Positions 34,794-44,246 are shown, counted from the stretch's first letter. The stretch: 64,000 nucleotides of DNA from Nocardia donostiensis (GCF_002081715.1 NZ_MUKP01000025.1:1-64000); one strand, 5' to 3'. The notes: generated by a model not told the origin, from the letters alone. A program made the numbers and translations.

Positions 34794-37700
34794 TCAATCC
34801 AGGCGCAGAAATCGGGCGAGTTCGGAAAGCTTTTCCGGTGTACCGGGCAGAAATTCGGTCAACAGCGGCGAGCGGATGATGATCGCCTTCCACATCGCCC
34901 GGCCCACCGCCCCCTGAACCAGGGCACGCGACACCAGGAACGACATACCGTACGGCGCATCCACCGGACTGGATGTGGCCAGCGACAGCAGCACCACGGC
35001 GGCCTCCCGGTTGCGGAACAACTCCGGAGTGCCCACCAGGACGTCATCGACTCTGGCGCGCGCCAGCAGGATGCGGATCCGGGCGACCTGGGCGCGGTAA
35101 GGCGTCACCACCACGATGTCGTGCGGATGCAGCCGCCGCGTCGTCGCGCCGATCGTCCACGGCAGGCCGAGCAACGCCTTGACCTGGCGCACCACCTCCC
35201 GCGCCTCCTCCTCGGATTCGGTGGAGTTGCCGTGATGATCCACCAGCACGGTGCCGATACCCGGTTCAACGCCGACGAGATGCCGGGCCAGAGTGACGGT
35301 TTCGCTGGCCCGCAGCCTGCCCTCGTAATAGCAGCGCGATATCGGCGCGCTCACCGTGGGATGCATCCGCCAGGTGCGATCGAGGAAGTAGCCGCGGCTG
35401 GTGGGCAGCGTCGCACGGCCCGCGGTGAGCCAACCGAGCACCGAACCCCCCACCGGCTCCGGATGCGGTCCCTCCGCTGACATCGCGGGGTTGCGGTGGT
35501 TGGGCGGCCGGGGCACCGGATCCCCGACCACCAGCAGATTGCGGGCGCTCACCGCAACCGCGACGGTATCGGCCAGTGCGAAACGGCCCGCGTCGGCGAT
35601 CACCAGCAGATCCAGCGCCCCGCGCGGCACCAGCCGTTCGTCGGCGAAATCGGCGGGGGAACCGCCGAGCACGCATCCGTTGATCGCGTGGGCGAGGAAA
35701 CTCCGATAGCGGCCCGCCTCGATCACCGACCACTCCGGTGCGACGGCCGCCGCGTCCCGTTTGGCAATCAGCTGCGGCAGCACCCCGATCCGCACCACCG
35801 CGTCCAGCAGGTTCTCCACCGCCCCCGCCGTTGTCGCCACCACGCCCACCCGCCAGCCGTCCCGGATGACCACCCGCTCGATCACCCTGGCGATCGTCGC
35901 GGTCTTACCGGTGCCGGTGGGGCCCTGCACGGCCAGATAGGAAGCGTCGAGGTCGTGCACGGCCGTGGCGATGGCGGCCGCATGATCGCCGTGCACTTTC
36001 GGCAGCTCGTCCAGGGAACGCAAACGCGGCGCCCGCAGCGCGAGCACATCGAACACCGCCTGCTCGGGCAGGTTCGGCAAGGTCATCAGCAGCTGGCCCG
36101 CAGCGTATTCGACTGCGGTTTCCACACTTTCGTCCCGCTCCGGCAGCCCCGGCGCGAGCGCAACCGGCAGATCGTCGTAGGGCTCGCGACCTGGATCGAG
36201 CCTTTCCTCCAATCGCACCGTGTCGTCGAAATTCGCATCCACTGAACAGCCGAGGACCGTCGCGAGAGCCACCGCCCGCCCAGCGGCCCCGGCAGGCCGA
36301 TCGTAGTAGACGTAGACAGGTGCGCCGGGAGGCAGCGGGCCGCCGGTGGCGATGCGACCGGTCAAGGTGAGGAACCGGCGCACGCTGTCGCCGCGCGGAC
36401 TCAAATGCCATTTCGTGTCGAGCACAGCGTTGTCGGCCACCATCATCCCCGGCGCATCCGGCCAGTCCTCCACCGGATACCGCAGCCGATCGGCATGCGC
36501 CCACCACCTCAGCTGCCGCTCCCGCCGGTGATAACCCGACGCCGCAGCCATCAATGCGGCAATCCGCTGCATCTCCGGACGGCTTTCCGCGTACTCTGCG
36601 AGCGCGGCTTCGACCGAGGTCGGCCTGGGTGGGGGACCGGGCTGGGTGTGGTGCGGAGCGGGTTGGGCGCTAGGGTGGGAAGCGCTGATGCGGCGTTCGG
36701 CCGCGGCGTCGAGAAGGCGATCGCGTAGCCGCAGCACGGTCAGGCAGGGTGGTTCGCCGTCTGCGTGCCCGGGAGGGGAAAGTACGCGGCGAATCCGTTC
36801 CAGCGCATAGGTTTCCTCGCCGATACGGATCGCGCTGCGCACAATCGGATACAGGTCCACCAGTACGCCGGCCCGCAACAGTTCGTCCACTGTCTCCTCT
36901 CCGGCGCCCAGGCGTGCGCTCGCGTTCAGCAGCGCCGAGCGGACTGCGGGGGTGTAGTGGAAGACGCGCAGTCCGGGATGCGTTCGCTGCCGGGAGGTGA
37001 CGAAGGCGAGCACCTCGTCGAGCGCCCGCCGCTGCGCCTCCCGTGTTTCGCGGGGAATGGCTGCCTGCGGGTTCGGTTCGACCGGAATATCGCGCTGCAG
37101 TTGCACCGCGCTACGGCCGCCGAGCGCGATACGCACCTGCCGCGGCGCGATCGGTTCGATGGTGAGCGACAGATCACCCGGCGTCGGAGGTGGCAGTGCG
37201 GCCAGCGCAGCGGGGTCGACGATATCGAGTTCGGGCTTGCCGGAACGCTCCCGCCGCAACTGGATTCCGGCCTGCTCCCGCAGCCGCCGCACCACCCGCG
37301 AGGACACCGTCGCCACCGCGTCGCTGCCCGCCGCCAACCGGTCGATACTGGTGATCCCCGCTTCCCGCAACCGGGCGCGGGTCGTGGCGTCCATCCCTGC
37401 GACCAGCAGCAGGTCGCGGGCCTCGGTGGCGGCGCGTGTGCAGGTCGGGCAGTGCGCACAGGCCAGGTAGCGCGGATCGCCCCACTGCACCGGCAGCAAC
37501 TCGTTCAGTTTTTCCTCGACGATGCGCTCGAGCCGGGCGCGGCGTGCACGGAAAACCGGGAGCAGATCGTCGAGTTCGAATACCCGACCACAACGCTGCC
37601 CCCGCTGCCCCTGCCCGAAGCGAAGCGACACCAGCGGATCGGCAGGCACGCCCGCAGTTTCCAGCGCGCGCCCCGCCCCCGCGAGCTCCACTGCCGCCGC

Positions 37701-38219
37701 GACAGCGTGCCTGTCGTCGCTGGTGCCGCCGTGCACGCGGTAACGGATACGGTGCTCGACACGCACCAGGAAATCGGCCCGCGCGACGAATCGACCATCG
37801 AAGAACGTCGCCCCGGCGATGACCGGAGCGCTGTCCCGCAGTGCCGCAAGGGTTTCGGTGTGCGCCCCATCGAGGCGCGCAACGATATCGGCGGGGCGCT
37901 CGCCGGCGCACACCCCGGCAGCGAGCGGGTAGCTGGGTGCTCCCGGCCCGCCCACCTGTGCGACCCGAGCGCCGAAGGCGCCCAGGAACCCGGACAGCGT
38001 GTGTTCATACCCGGCGCCGCTCAGCGCACCGCCTGCGGTTCCCGGGAAGGGGGCCGGAGCATCCGGGCACGTTATGTCGGCATCTGCTCGAGGCTGCACA
38101 ACCTGCGGTTCGATATTGCCGAGTTCGGCGTCGAGCGCACGCAACAGTGCGAACTCACAGCGCGCGGCGCGTATCAGATCTGCGGTATCACAGACGACAC
38201 GGTCACCGAACACGAACAC
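34794..38219 (-). CDS. RecB-nuclease/helicase homologue (TM0106 type) with eroded active sites
   Basis: A 1141-residue intact frame with the layout of the bifunctional RecB-family nuclease/SF1 helicase. Fe-S cysteines are kept: Cys21 (RAARCEFALLRALDA) and CAHCPTC at 254-260. The RecB motif, normally YxVxDTKLAR, reads YRVHGGTSDDR. The RNase H-like DFEGDP becomes LTIEPIA near 350. Walker A GPTGTGKT (766-773) is intact, but Walker B, normally LLVVDEAGQ, is LLVIADAGRF (871-880), and the GDPQQLP, DKFQGQE and RLNVAVSRA motifs are changed to GDPVPRPP, PELFRNREA and LVQGAVGRA. GTG 38219 has AGGAGG 9 bases upstream. It is probably an inactive paralogue. Confidence 0.78.
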   Translation of the reverse strand: MFVFGDRVVCDTADLIRAARCEFALLRALDAELGNIEPQVVQPRADADITCPDAPAPFPGTAGGALSGAGYEHTLSGFLGAFGARVAQVGGPGAPSYPLAAGVCAGERPADIVARLDGAHTETLAALRDSAPVIAGATFFDGRFVARADFLVRVEHRIRYRVHGGTSDDRHAVAAAVELAGAGRALETAGVPADPLVSLRFGQGQRGQRCGRVFELDDLLPVFRARRARLERIVEEKLNELLPVQWGDPRYLACAHCPTCTRAATEARDLLLVAGMDATTRARLREAGITSIDRLAAGSDAVATVSSRVVRRLREQAGIQLRRERSGKPELDIVDPAALAALPPPTPGDLSLTIEPIAPRQVRIALGGRSAVQLQRDIPVEPNPQAAIPRETREAQRRALDEVLAFVTSRQRTHPGLRVFHYTPAVRSALLNASARLGAGEETVDELLRAGVLVDLYPIVRSAIRIGEETYALERIRRVLSPPGHADGEPPCLTVLRLRDRLLDAAAERRISASHPSAQPAPHHTQPGPPPRPTSVEAALAEYAESRPEMQRIAALMAAASGYHRRERQLRWWAHADRLRYPVEDWPDAPGMMVADNAVLDTKWHLSPRGDSVRRFLTLTGRIATGGPLPPGAPVYVYYDRPAGAAGRAVALATVLGCSVDANFDDTVRLEERLDPGREPYDDLPVALAPGLPERDESVETAVEYAAGQLLMTLPNLPEQAVFDVLALRAPRLRSLDELPKVHGDHAAAIATAVHDLDASYLAVQGPTGTGKTATIARVIERVVIRDGWRVGVVATTAGAVENLLDAVVRIGVLPQLIAKRDAAAVAPEWSVIEAGRYRSFLAHAINGCVLGGSPADFADERLVPRGALDLLVIADAGRFALADTVAVAVSARNLLVVGDPVPRPPNHRNPAMSAEGPHPEPVGGSVLGWLTAGRATLPTSRGYFLDRTWRMHPTVSAPISRCYYEGRLRASETVTLARHLVGVEPGIGTVLVDHHGNSTESEEEAREVVRQVKALLGLPWTIGATTRRLHPHDIVVVTPYRAQVARIRILLARARVDDVLVGTPELFRNREAAVVLLSLATSSPVDAPYGMSFLVSRALVQGAVGRAMWKAIIIRSPLLTEFLPGTPEKLSELARFLRLD

Positions 38220-38332
38220 AAACGCGGCCCTCCTGTGTCCATCCGCACCGCTGTGCGCTTCCTCGCGCATCGGACGGCAACACTGTAGTCACCTGGGCCG
38301 ATCTCGAAGCACCACCCCCACCCTGGCGGCGA

Positions 38333-40138
38333 TCAGGAACGCGGCTTACGCCGCTCCTGACGTTTCCCGCCGTCGCGATCGCGGCGCGGACCACGGCTGA
38401 ACGCGCGGTGCGTGGGCGGCCCCTGATCCAGTTGCAGCTGGATGAGCACGCCGCTGATCCTGGTGCTGCGCAGCGCCTCCAGCGTCTCCGGCGGCAGCTG
38501 TGCGGGCAGCTCAACCAAACTGTGGTCGGGACGAATGCTGATATGCCCGAAATCGCTGCGGCGCAGCCCGCCCTCGTTGGCGATAGCGCCGACGATCGCG
38601 CCGGGCACCACGCGGTGGCGTTTGCCGACGCTGATCCGGTAGGTGGCGAAGTCGCCGCCGCCCCGCCCCCGCGGGGCCGTACCGCCGCGGCGGTCGTCGT
38701 CGAACCTGCGGGGGTCGCGCTCGCGGTGCGGACGTTCGGACGGTTCGGGTTCGGGTTCGAGGAAGAAGTTGTCGCCGTCGTGCGCGCTCACCGCCAGCGC
38801 GGCCGCGATATCGGCCAGCGGGGTGTCGTGTTCGCGCTCGTAGTCCTCGATCAGGGTGCGGAACAGCGCCAGATTGTCCGAGCTGAGGTTCTCGGTGATC
38901 GCATCGCCGAACTTGGACACCCGCTGCGCGTTCACGTCGTCGACGGTGGGTAGCTGCATCTCCAGCAACGGATGCCGGGTGGCGCGTTCGATCGACTTGA
39001 GCAGATGCCGTTCCCGCGGCGCGACGAACAGCAGCGCCTCACCGCTGCGACCCGCGCGCCCGGTGCGGCCGATGCGATGCACATAGGACTCGGTGTCGTG
39101 CGGGATGTCGTAGTTGACCACATGCGAGATCCGGTCCACATCGAGGCCGCGTGCGGCGACATCGGTGGCGACCAGGATGTCGAGTGTGCCCGCCTTCAAC
39201 TGGCCGATGGTGCGTTCCCGCTGCGCCTGGGCGATATCACCGTTGATGGCCGCAGCCGAGAAACCGCGGGCGCGCAGTTTCTCCGCCAACTCCTCGGTGG
39301 CCTGTTTGGTGCGGACGAAGATGATCATCGCCTCGAACGACTCCACCTCGAGGATGCGGGTGAGCGCGTCGAGTTTGCGCTGATGCGAGACCAGCACCCA
39401 GCGCTGGCTGATATTGGTGTTTGTCGAGGTCTTGGCCTTGACCGTGATCTCGACCGGATGGTGCAGATACTGTTTGGAGATCTTGCGGATCGCCGCGGGC
39501 ATCGTCGCCGAGAACAGCGCCACCTGCTTCTGCGACGGGGTGTCGGCGAGGATGCGCTCGACATCCTCCTGGAACCCCATCTTCAGCATTTCGTCGGCCT
39601 CGTCGAGTACCAGGTACTGCAGCTTCGACAGATCGAGCGTGCCCTTCTCCAAGTGGTCGATGACCCGGCCCGGGGTACCGACAACCACCTGCGCGCCGCG
39701 GCGCAGCCCGGACAGCTGCACGCCGTAGCTCTGCCCGCCGTAGATGGGGAGCACATGCAGGCCGGGCATATGCGCGGCGTAGCGGCCGAACGCCTCGGCA
39801 ACCTGGATCGCCAGCTCACGGGTGGGGGCGAGCACCAGCGCGCGCGGATGTTTGCCCTCGGCCTGCTGCAAACCCATCAGGATCGGGATGGCGAAGGCAG
39901 CGGTTTTACCGGTGCCCGTCTGTGCCAGACCGACCACATCCGCGCCGTCGAGCAGCGGGGGAATGGTCGCGGCCTGGATGGGGGAGGGGGATTCGTAGCC
40001 GACATCGGCGATGGCCGCGAGGATGCGGTCATCGATTCCCAGATCGGCGAAGGACGGGCCTGCAGTGTTCGTGCCGTCGTCACCTGGAGCGTCGTCGCCG
40101 GTAACGCCGGTAACCCTGTCGACCTGTTTGGTGCTCAT
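38333..40138 (-). CDS. deaD: DEAD-box ATP-dependent RNA helicase (DeaD/CsdA-like)
   Basis: A 601-residue RNA helicase: Q-motif (FADLGIDDRILAAIADVGYE), motif I AQTGTGKT, Ia APTRELAIQVAE, II VLDEADEML, III FSATMPAAI, V VATDVAARGLDVDRI and VI YVHRIGRTGRAGRSG, then a C-terminal DbpA-like RNA-binding domain (YRISVGKRHRVVPGAIVGAI) and an Arg/Gly-rich tail. Such enzymes act in ribosome assembly and mRNA turnover, often at low temperature. Start ATG 40138 (MSTKQVDRV); the longer in-frame extension overlaps the divergent amidase start. All catalytic motifs are intact. Confidence 0.93.
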   Translation of the reverse strand: MSTKQVDRVTGVTGDDAPGDDGTNTAGPSFADLGIDDRILAAIADVGYESPSPIQAATIPPLLDGADVVGLAQTGTGKTAAFAIPILMGLQQAEGKHPRALVLAPTRELAIQVAEAFGRYAAHMPGLHVLPIYGGQSYGVQLSGLRRGAQVVVGTPGRVIDHLEKGTLDLSKLQYLVLDEADEMLKMGFQEDVERILADTPSQKQVALFSATMPAAIRKISKQYLHHPVEITVKAKTSTNTNISQRWVLVSHQRKLDALTRILEVESFEAMIIFVRTKQATEELAEKLRARGFSAAAINGDIAQAQRERTIGQLKAGTLDILVATDVAARGLDVDRISHVVNYDIPHDTESYVHRIGRTGRAGRSGEALLFVAPRERHLLKSIERATRHPLLEMQLPTVDDVNAQRVSKFGDAITENLSSDNLALFRTLIEDYEREHDTPLADIAAALAVSAHDGDNFFLEPEPEPSERPHRERDPRRFDDDRRGGTAPRGRGGGDFATYRISVGKRHRVVPGAIVGAIANEGGLRRSDFGHISIRPDHSLVELPAQLPPETLEALRSTRISGVLIQLQLDQGPPTHRAFSRGPRRDRDGGKRQERRKPRS

Positions 40139-40200
40139 TGAGCAGCAGTTTACTGCCTGGTGCTGGTACTCCCGGCCACCGGCCCAATACCGTGAGGGCC

Positions 40201-41055
40201 ATGGGACCGGACATATCACCCTCGGCCGGGCAGCCGCGCTCGGCCCAGCTCACCATTGCGGCGGTGCAGTTCGCGCCGTATACCGATGTCTCGGCCAACC
40301 TCTCGGCGTTGGCCGGGCACGTCCGTGCCGCCGCCGAACGCGGCGCACGGCTGGTGGTCGCGCCCGAATATTCGATGTTCGCGACAGCACGACTGGACCG
40401 GCGGGTGGTGGCGGCGGCCGAACCGCTGGACGGTCCGTTCGTCACCGGTCTCGCCGAGCTGGCCAGGGAAACGGGCGTGCACCTGGTCGCCGGGGTGGCC
40501 GAGACGGCAGAGCCGGGCGACGACCGCATCCACAACACCCTGGTCACCCTCGCTCCCGACGGCTCGCTGATCGCGCACTACCGGAAGGTGCACCTCTACG
40601 ACGCGTTCGGTCAGTGCGAATCCGATATCGTCCGCCCCGGCCCCATCGATGAGCCCGCCACCTTCACCGTCGACGGTGTGACCTTCGGCATGCAGACCTG
40701 CTTCGACCTGCGTTTCCCGGAAGGCTGCCGCCGGGTGGCCGCGGCGGGCGCACAGGTGCTGCTGCTACCGGCGCAGTGGATACCCGGCCCGGGCAAAATC
40801 GACCAGTGGACGACGCTGCTGCGCGCCCGCGCCATCGAAAACACCGTCTACGTCGCCGCCGCCGACCAATGCGGGCCGCGCGGCGCGGGCTGCTCACTGA
40901 TCATCGACCCCGCGGGGACGGTGCTCGCCCGACTGGACGACGAGCCGGGCGTCATCTTCGGTGATATCGACCTCGACCAGCTGGCGCGGGTACGTGAGCG
41001 CAACCCCAGCCTGGCATTGCGCAGATTCACGATCAGCGGGCGTGCAGCGGAGTAG
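40201..41055 (+). CDS. Carbon-nitrogen hydrolase (nitrilase superfamily)
   Basis: A 284-residue amidase-type nitrilase-superfamily enzyme. The catalytic triad is visible: Glu56 in VVAPEYSMFA, Lys129 in YRKVHLYDAFG, and Cys167 in GMQTCFDLRFPE. The length and DAFGxxES/LRFPE motifs match the Nit/omega-amidase branch; deaminated glutathione amidase or omega-amidase activity is possible, but the substrate is inferred only. ATG 40201 is chosen because the upstream in-frame extension is antisense to the helicase start. It is divergent from deaD with 62 bp between. Confidence 0.87.
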   Translation: MGPDISPSAGQPRSAQLTIAAVQFAPYTDVSANLSALAGHVRAAAERGARLVVAPEYSMFATARLDRRVVAAAEPLDGPFVTGLAELARETGVHLVAGVAETAEPGDDRIHNTLVTLAPDGSLIAHYRKVHLYDAFGQCESDIVRPGPIDEPATFTVDGVTFGMQTCFDLRFPEGCRRVAAAGAQVLLLPAQWIPGPGKIDQWTTLLRARAIENTVYVAAADQCGPRGAGCSLIIDPAGTVLARLDDEPGVIFGDIDLDQLARVRERNPSLALRRFTISGRAAE

Positions 41056-41066
41056 CGTTCGAGGTG

Positions 41067-41702
41067 ATGGTCTACTCCGATCGGGTCTCGGCCGGACGTA
41101 CGCTGGGTCGCGAACTGACGCACCTGCGCGCGGCGCATCCGCTGGTGCTCGGTCTGCCCCGTGGCGGGGTTCCGGTGGCTGCCGCGGTGCGCGAGGTGAT
41201 CGGCGGCGATCTGGACATTCTCCTGGTGCGCAAACTGGGTGTGCCGTGGCAGCAGGAACTGGCGGCGGGCGCGATCGGTGAAGACGGCGCGAAGGTGATC
41301 AACAACGTGATCCTGCAGCACACCGGGCTCACCCTGGACCGGCTGGCCGAGCTGGAGAAAGCCGAACGCGCCGAACTGGAGCGCCGCCGGGTGCTGTGGC
41401 GCGGTGATACCGCCGCCATACCGCTGGCCGGGCGCACCGTGGTGATCGTCGACGACGGTATGGCCACCGGCGCGACCACGGCGGTCGCCTGCCGAGTGGC
41501 CAGGCTGCGTCAGCCGGAACGGCTCGTGGTCGCGGTGCCGGTGTCCTCGCCGGAGGCACTGTACCGGGTGCAAGCCGAGGCCGACGAGGTGGTCTGCCCG
41601 CTGGTACCCGACACCCTCGGCGGTGTCGGCAACGCCTACCGCGACTTCCATCAGCTCGACGACAGCGAAGTCACCGAACTGCTCCGGGCCGCGCCTCGCT
41701 GA
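41067..41702 (+). CDS. Phosphoribosyltransferase family protein
   Basis: A 211-residue type I phosphoribosyltransferase fold with the PRPP loop VVIVDDGMATGATT. N-terminal features are LGLPRGGVPVAAAVREVIGG and LLVRKLGVPWQQELAAGAIG; the ending NAYRDFHQLDDSEVTELL is typical of the stand-alone PRTase family seen near dienelactone hydrolases in Actinobacteria. The nucleobase or other acceptor is not known. ATG 41067 and GTG 41064 are adjacent; neither is clearly favoured. It lies 11 bp downstream of the amidase gene, so cotranscription is likely. Confidence 0.83.
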   Translation: MVYSDRVSAGRTLGRELTHLRAAHPLVLGLPRGGVPVAAAVREVIGGDLDILLVRKLGVPWQQELAAGAIGEDGAKVINNVILQHTGLTLDRLAELEKAERAELERRRVLWRGDTAAIPLAGRTVVIVDDGMATGATTAVACRVARLRQPERLVVAVPVSSPEALYRVQAEADEVVCPLVPDTLGGVGNAYRDFHQLDDSEVTELLRAAPR

Positions 41703-41834
41703 TAACCGGCGCTACAGCGTGTCCGCCCGGCGGTCGGGCGATCAGCTGAGGCATGGCGCGAGTGGGTTGGAGAACAAGCCAAGGCCGGAGAGCCCTCGGC
41801 AAGCTACCCGGGGACGACCGTGCACACGCGCTCG

Positions 41835-42602
41835 TCAGTGGTCGACGAACACCGAGCGCTGGGCGGCGGCGATCATCGGGCGCAGGGCGGCGGCGAAGCT
41901 TTCCGCGGTGACGGCGGCGATGTCCACGTCGGTGCCGGTGCGTATCGCGTACCGGCCGTCGCCGGTCACATCAATCCAGCACAGCACGCCGAACGGGCGC
42001 GTCTGTCCGTCCCGGCGCACCGACACCACGATCTGGCCGATACCGTCTCGGCGCTGTTTGAGCAGTTTGCGGATACGGGCGGGCACGGTCGGGCCGGCCA
42101 CCGGCATGGTGACCAGGTCCCGGCTGTCCTCGGTGACTTTCGCCAGCGGCGCGCTGAGCCGGGCCAGCGTGCCCGCGGTGTTCGCGGGCAGTGCGCGCAC
42201 CACGCGGCCGGGGAGTGAGACTGCCGCGCCGACACTGATCCACAGTTCGGCGCCCCGGTCCGGAGCGGGGCCGGGACGTTGCGCCGCGACCACCGCGATA
42301 TTGCCTGCTGCGGCGCCGAGCACCCGCACGGGTCGCGTGACGCCGGCGCCGTCGCCGTGCTGTCCGAACACCTCCACGGATACCTCGGGGCGTCCGAGCA
42401 CCCGCAGCGCGGCTTCCAGGTCGGCGTCGAGGGTGTCGTCGCACCATTGCTGCAGAGCGGGCAGCTGGGCGGCGCGTTCGGCGGTGTCGCGGGCGGAGAG
42501 CCGGACCGCAAGCGGGTAGGGAATGCGGTCGCCGTCGGTTCGGGCCCAGGCCAGCGCGAACTGGTCCGGGGTGAGCGTCCAGTTCAATCCTCTTCGGTCC
42601 AT
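41835..42602 (-). CDS. EspG-family ESX secretion chaperone
   Basis: A 255-residue EspG-like protein: NWTLTPDQFALAWARTDGDR at the N-terminus, IPYPLAVRLSARDTAERAAQ, the central VEVFGQH strand and the late GQIVVSVRRDGQTRP and CWIDVTGDGRYAI strands. EspG proteins bind PE-PPE or related ESX substrates in the cytosol and keep them soluble for type VII secretion. Its start overlaps the PPE-like gene upstream by 19 bp, which supports a chaperone-substrate pairing. No ESX membrane components (EccB-EccE, MycP) are in the window. Confidence 0.85.
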   Translation of the reverse strand: MDRRGLNWTLTPDQFALAWARTDGDRIPYPLAVRLSARDTAERAAQLPALQQWCDDTLDADLEAALRVLGRPEVSVEVFGQHGDGAGVTRPVRVLGAAAGNIAVVAAQRPGPAPDRGAELWISVGAAVSLPGRVVRALPANTAGTLARLSAPLAKVTEDSRDLVTMPVAGPTVPARIRKLLKQRRDGIGQIVVSVRRDGQTRPFGVLCWIDVTGDGRYAIRTGTDVDIAAVTAESFAAALRPMIAAAQRSVFVDH

Positions 42603-43858
42603 TCACCGAGCACGGGCGGGGTGGTGGGGTCCATCGCGCCGATCAGTTCGCCGTGCTCGTCGGAGGGTTCCAGGAAAGTCGAATCGTCGTCGATGAAGTG
42701 CAGATCGTCATCGAGTTCGTCTTCGGCCTCGGAGTTGCGGGACGCCGCGGCCGCGGTGTTGCGTGCGGCGGCGCTCGGCCCGGAACGCGGGGTGTCGGAG
42801 GCGGCCATCGCCCCGCCCATCAGCCCGCCGACCGCACCCGCACCCATACCGGTGATGGCTTCAGTGCCCGAATTATCGCGCCGCTCTTGGCGTTTGCGCT
42901 GATCATCCGAGGAGGAGGCAGGTGCTGTCACCGGAACCGATGCGGCCGCCGCGGAAACGCTCGTGGCCGGGCCGGTGGACGCCGGGGTGACGGGACGGTC
43001 GGTGGCGGTCCAAGCGGTAGGGGCGGTGGACGCGGGGGTGGTGGCCGTGGACGGTGTGGTGTGGGCGGGTGCGGACGGCGCGGGGGTCGGTGTGGTGGCC
43101 GGGGAAGCTGTGGGAGTAGGGGACGGGGAATGCGCTGCCGGAGCGGTGCTCTGGGGTTCGGCGGCAGGGTTGCTCACCATGGTGGCGGCCGGGCGTGCCG
43201 GTGACTGCCCGGCCGCTGGTTCGGGGTTGGCGATACCGGTGGACAGCGCACCGGTGGGGGTAGTCGAGGCGGGCGCGCCGGAGGTGGCGGGGATTTCGGG
43301 GAAGGCTGGCACCCCGGACCCGGTGGGAACGAAGGCGCCGATGTAGACGCTGTCCATCATCCGCACCACGTCCTGCCTGGCGTTCTCGGCGCCGCGAGCA
43401 ACGGAGGCGTTCTCGCTGGCCTGCGACGGATCCAGCAGTGCGGCAGTGAGATCGGGTTCGGCAGCCGACGGCTCACCGACACCGGCACGCAGCGTTTCGG
43501 CGGCGTCACCGGCCTGGCTCAACCGCAGACCGACCGCGGCCATCACATCTGCGAGCTCCCGCCCGGTCCGCTCGAAATCGCGGATCGCCGCGGCGGCGCC
43601 GCCGGCGGCGGCACCGCGCCAGCCGTCGGCGATGGCGGCGCCGATCTCGGTGTGCGCCTGTCCGACCGCATCGGCCAGGGCCGTGGCGGCACCCTGCCAG
43701 GACTGCTGCCCGGACAGCAGCACCGCCGGGTTCATCAGCTGGACTCCGGCGTGGATCTCCTGATGGGTCAGGTTGTCGAAAACCTCGACGGTGGAGGCGT
43801 ATTCGGGGTCGACGCGTTCGTACTCGCCGCGCCGCGCACCCCTCGGCATCTCACGCAT
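42584..43858 (-). CDS. PPE-like WxG protein with long Pro/Thr-rich tail
   Basis: A 424-residue type VII secretion substrate candidate. Residues 20-140 form a helical hairpin (YASTVEVFDNLTHQEIHAGV, GQQSWQGAATALADAVGQAH) with a WxG turn in ADGWRGAAAGGAA. A low-complexity Ala/Pro/Thr/Ser region runs from about 190 to 340, then a Gly-rich MGAGAVGGLMGGAM and an acidic end (SEAEDELDDDLHFIDDDST). It starts at ATG 43858, with GGGAG 6 bases upstream and an 8-bp overlap with the small WXG-type gene; EspG follows. The order suggests partner, substrate, chaperone. Confidence 0.82.
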   Translation of the reverse strand: MREMPRGARRGEYERVDPEYASTVEVFDNLTHQEIHAGVQLMNPAVLLSGQQSWQGAATALADAVGQAHTEIGAAIADGWRGAAAGGAAAAIRDFERTGRELADVMAAVGLRLSQAGDAAETLRAGVGEPSAAEPDLTAALLDPSQASENASVARGAENARQDVVRMMDSVYIGAFVPTGSGVPAFPEIPATSGAPASTTPTGALSTGIANPEPAAGQSPARPAATMVSNPAAEPQSTAPAAHSPSPTPTASPATTPTPAPSAPAHTTPSTATTPASTAPTAWTATDRPVTPASTGPATSVSAAAASVPVTAPASSSDDQRKRQERRDNSGTEAITGMGAGAVGGLMGGAMAASDTPRSGPSAAARNTAAAASRNSEAEDELDDDLHFIDDDSTFLEPSDEHGELIGAMDPTTPPVLGEWTEED

Positions 43859-44246
43859 CGACCGCTCCCACGCCCACTGCGGTATCGCCCGCTGTGGCCA
43901 GCGTCGCCGCCAGCGCATCATCGGTGTCCTGGTAGGCGAGGGCCGCCACGCGGAAGGTGTGGGCGAGTTCCCTGGCCCCCGCGGCATATTCGCGCAGCGC
44001 GCCGATCGCTCCGGTCGCCTTGTCCTCGAAACCGCGACGCAGCGCGGCGCCGGAATCGAAACCGCCGAAACCCGGCAGCGAGGTGGCGGCGGTCAGCGCC
44101 TGGATCTGCGCTTCGACCTGATCGGCGAGCTGCTCATAGCGCTGCGCGCACCGTTCGTGTGCGCCCTCGGCAACCAGCACCCCGTCGATCCACAACTGCC
44201 CGTCCTCGACCGCAGAGCCGAGCGCGGCAATACTGTTCGGCCGCAT
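43851..44246 (-). CDS. Small ESX-type (WXG100-like) protein
   Basis: A 131-residue helical-hairpin protein: GVLVAEGAHERCAQRYEQLA and ADQVEAQIQALTAATSLPGF, a GFGGFDSGAALRRGF turn, then GAIGALREYAAGARELAHTF and AALAYQDTDDAL. The C-terminal YQDTD fits the YxxxD/E type VII secretion signal. The turn lacks a strict WxG, so it is an ESX-like rather than canonical EsxA/B protein. It starts at ATG 44246 (GGGAAGGGGGACGGG upstream) and is coupled to the PPE-like gene, which is probably its heterodimer partner. Confidence 0.76.
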   Translation of the reverse strand: MRPNSIAALGSAVEDGQLWIDGVLVAEGAHERCAQRYEQLADQVEAQIQALTAATSLPGFGGFDSGAALRRGFEDKATGAIGALREYAAGARELAHTFRVAALAYQDTDDALAATLATAGDTAVGVGAVDA

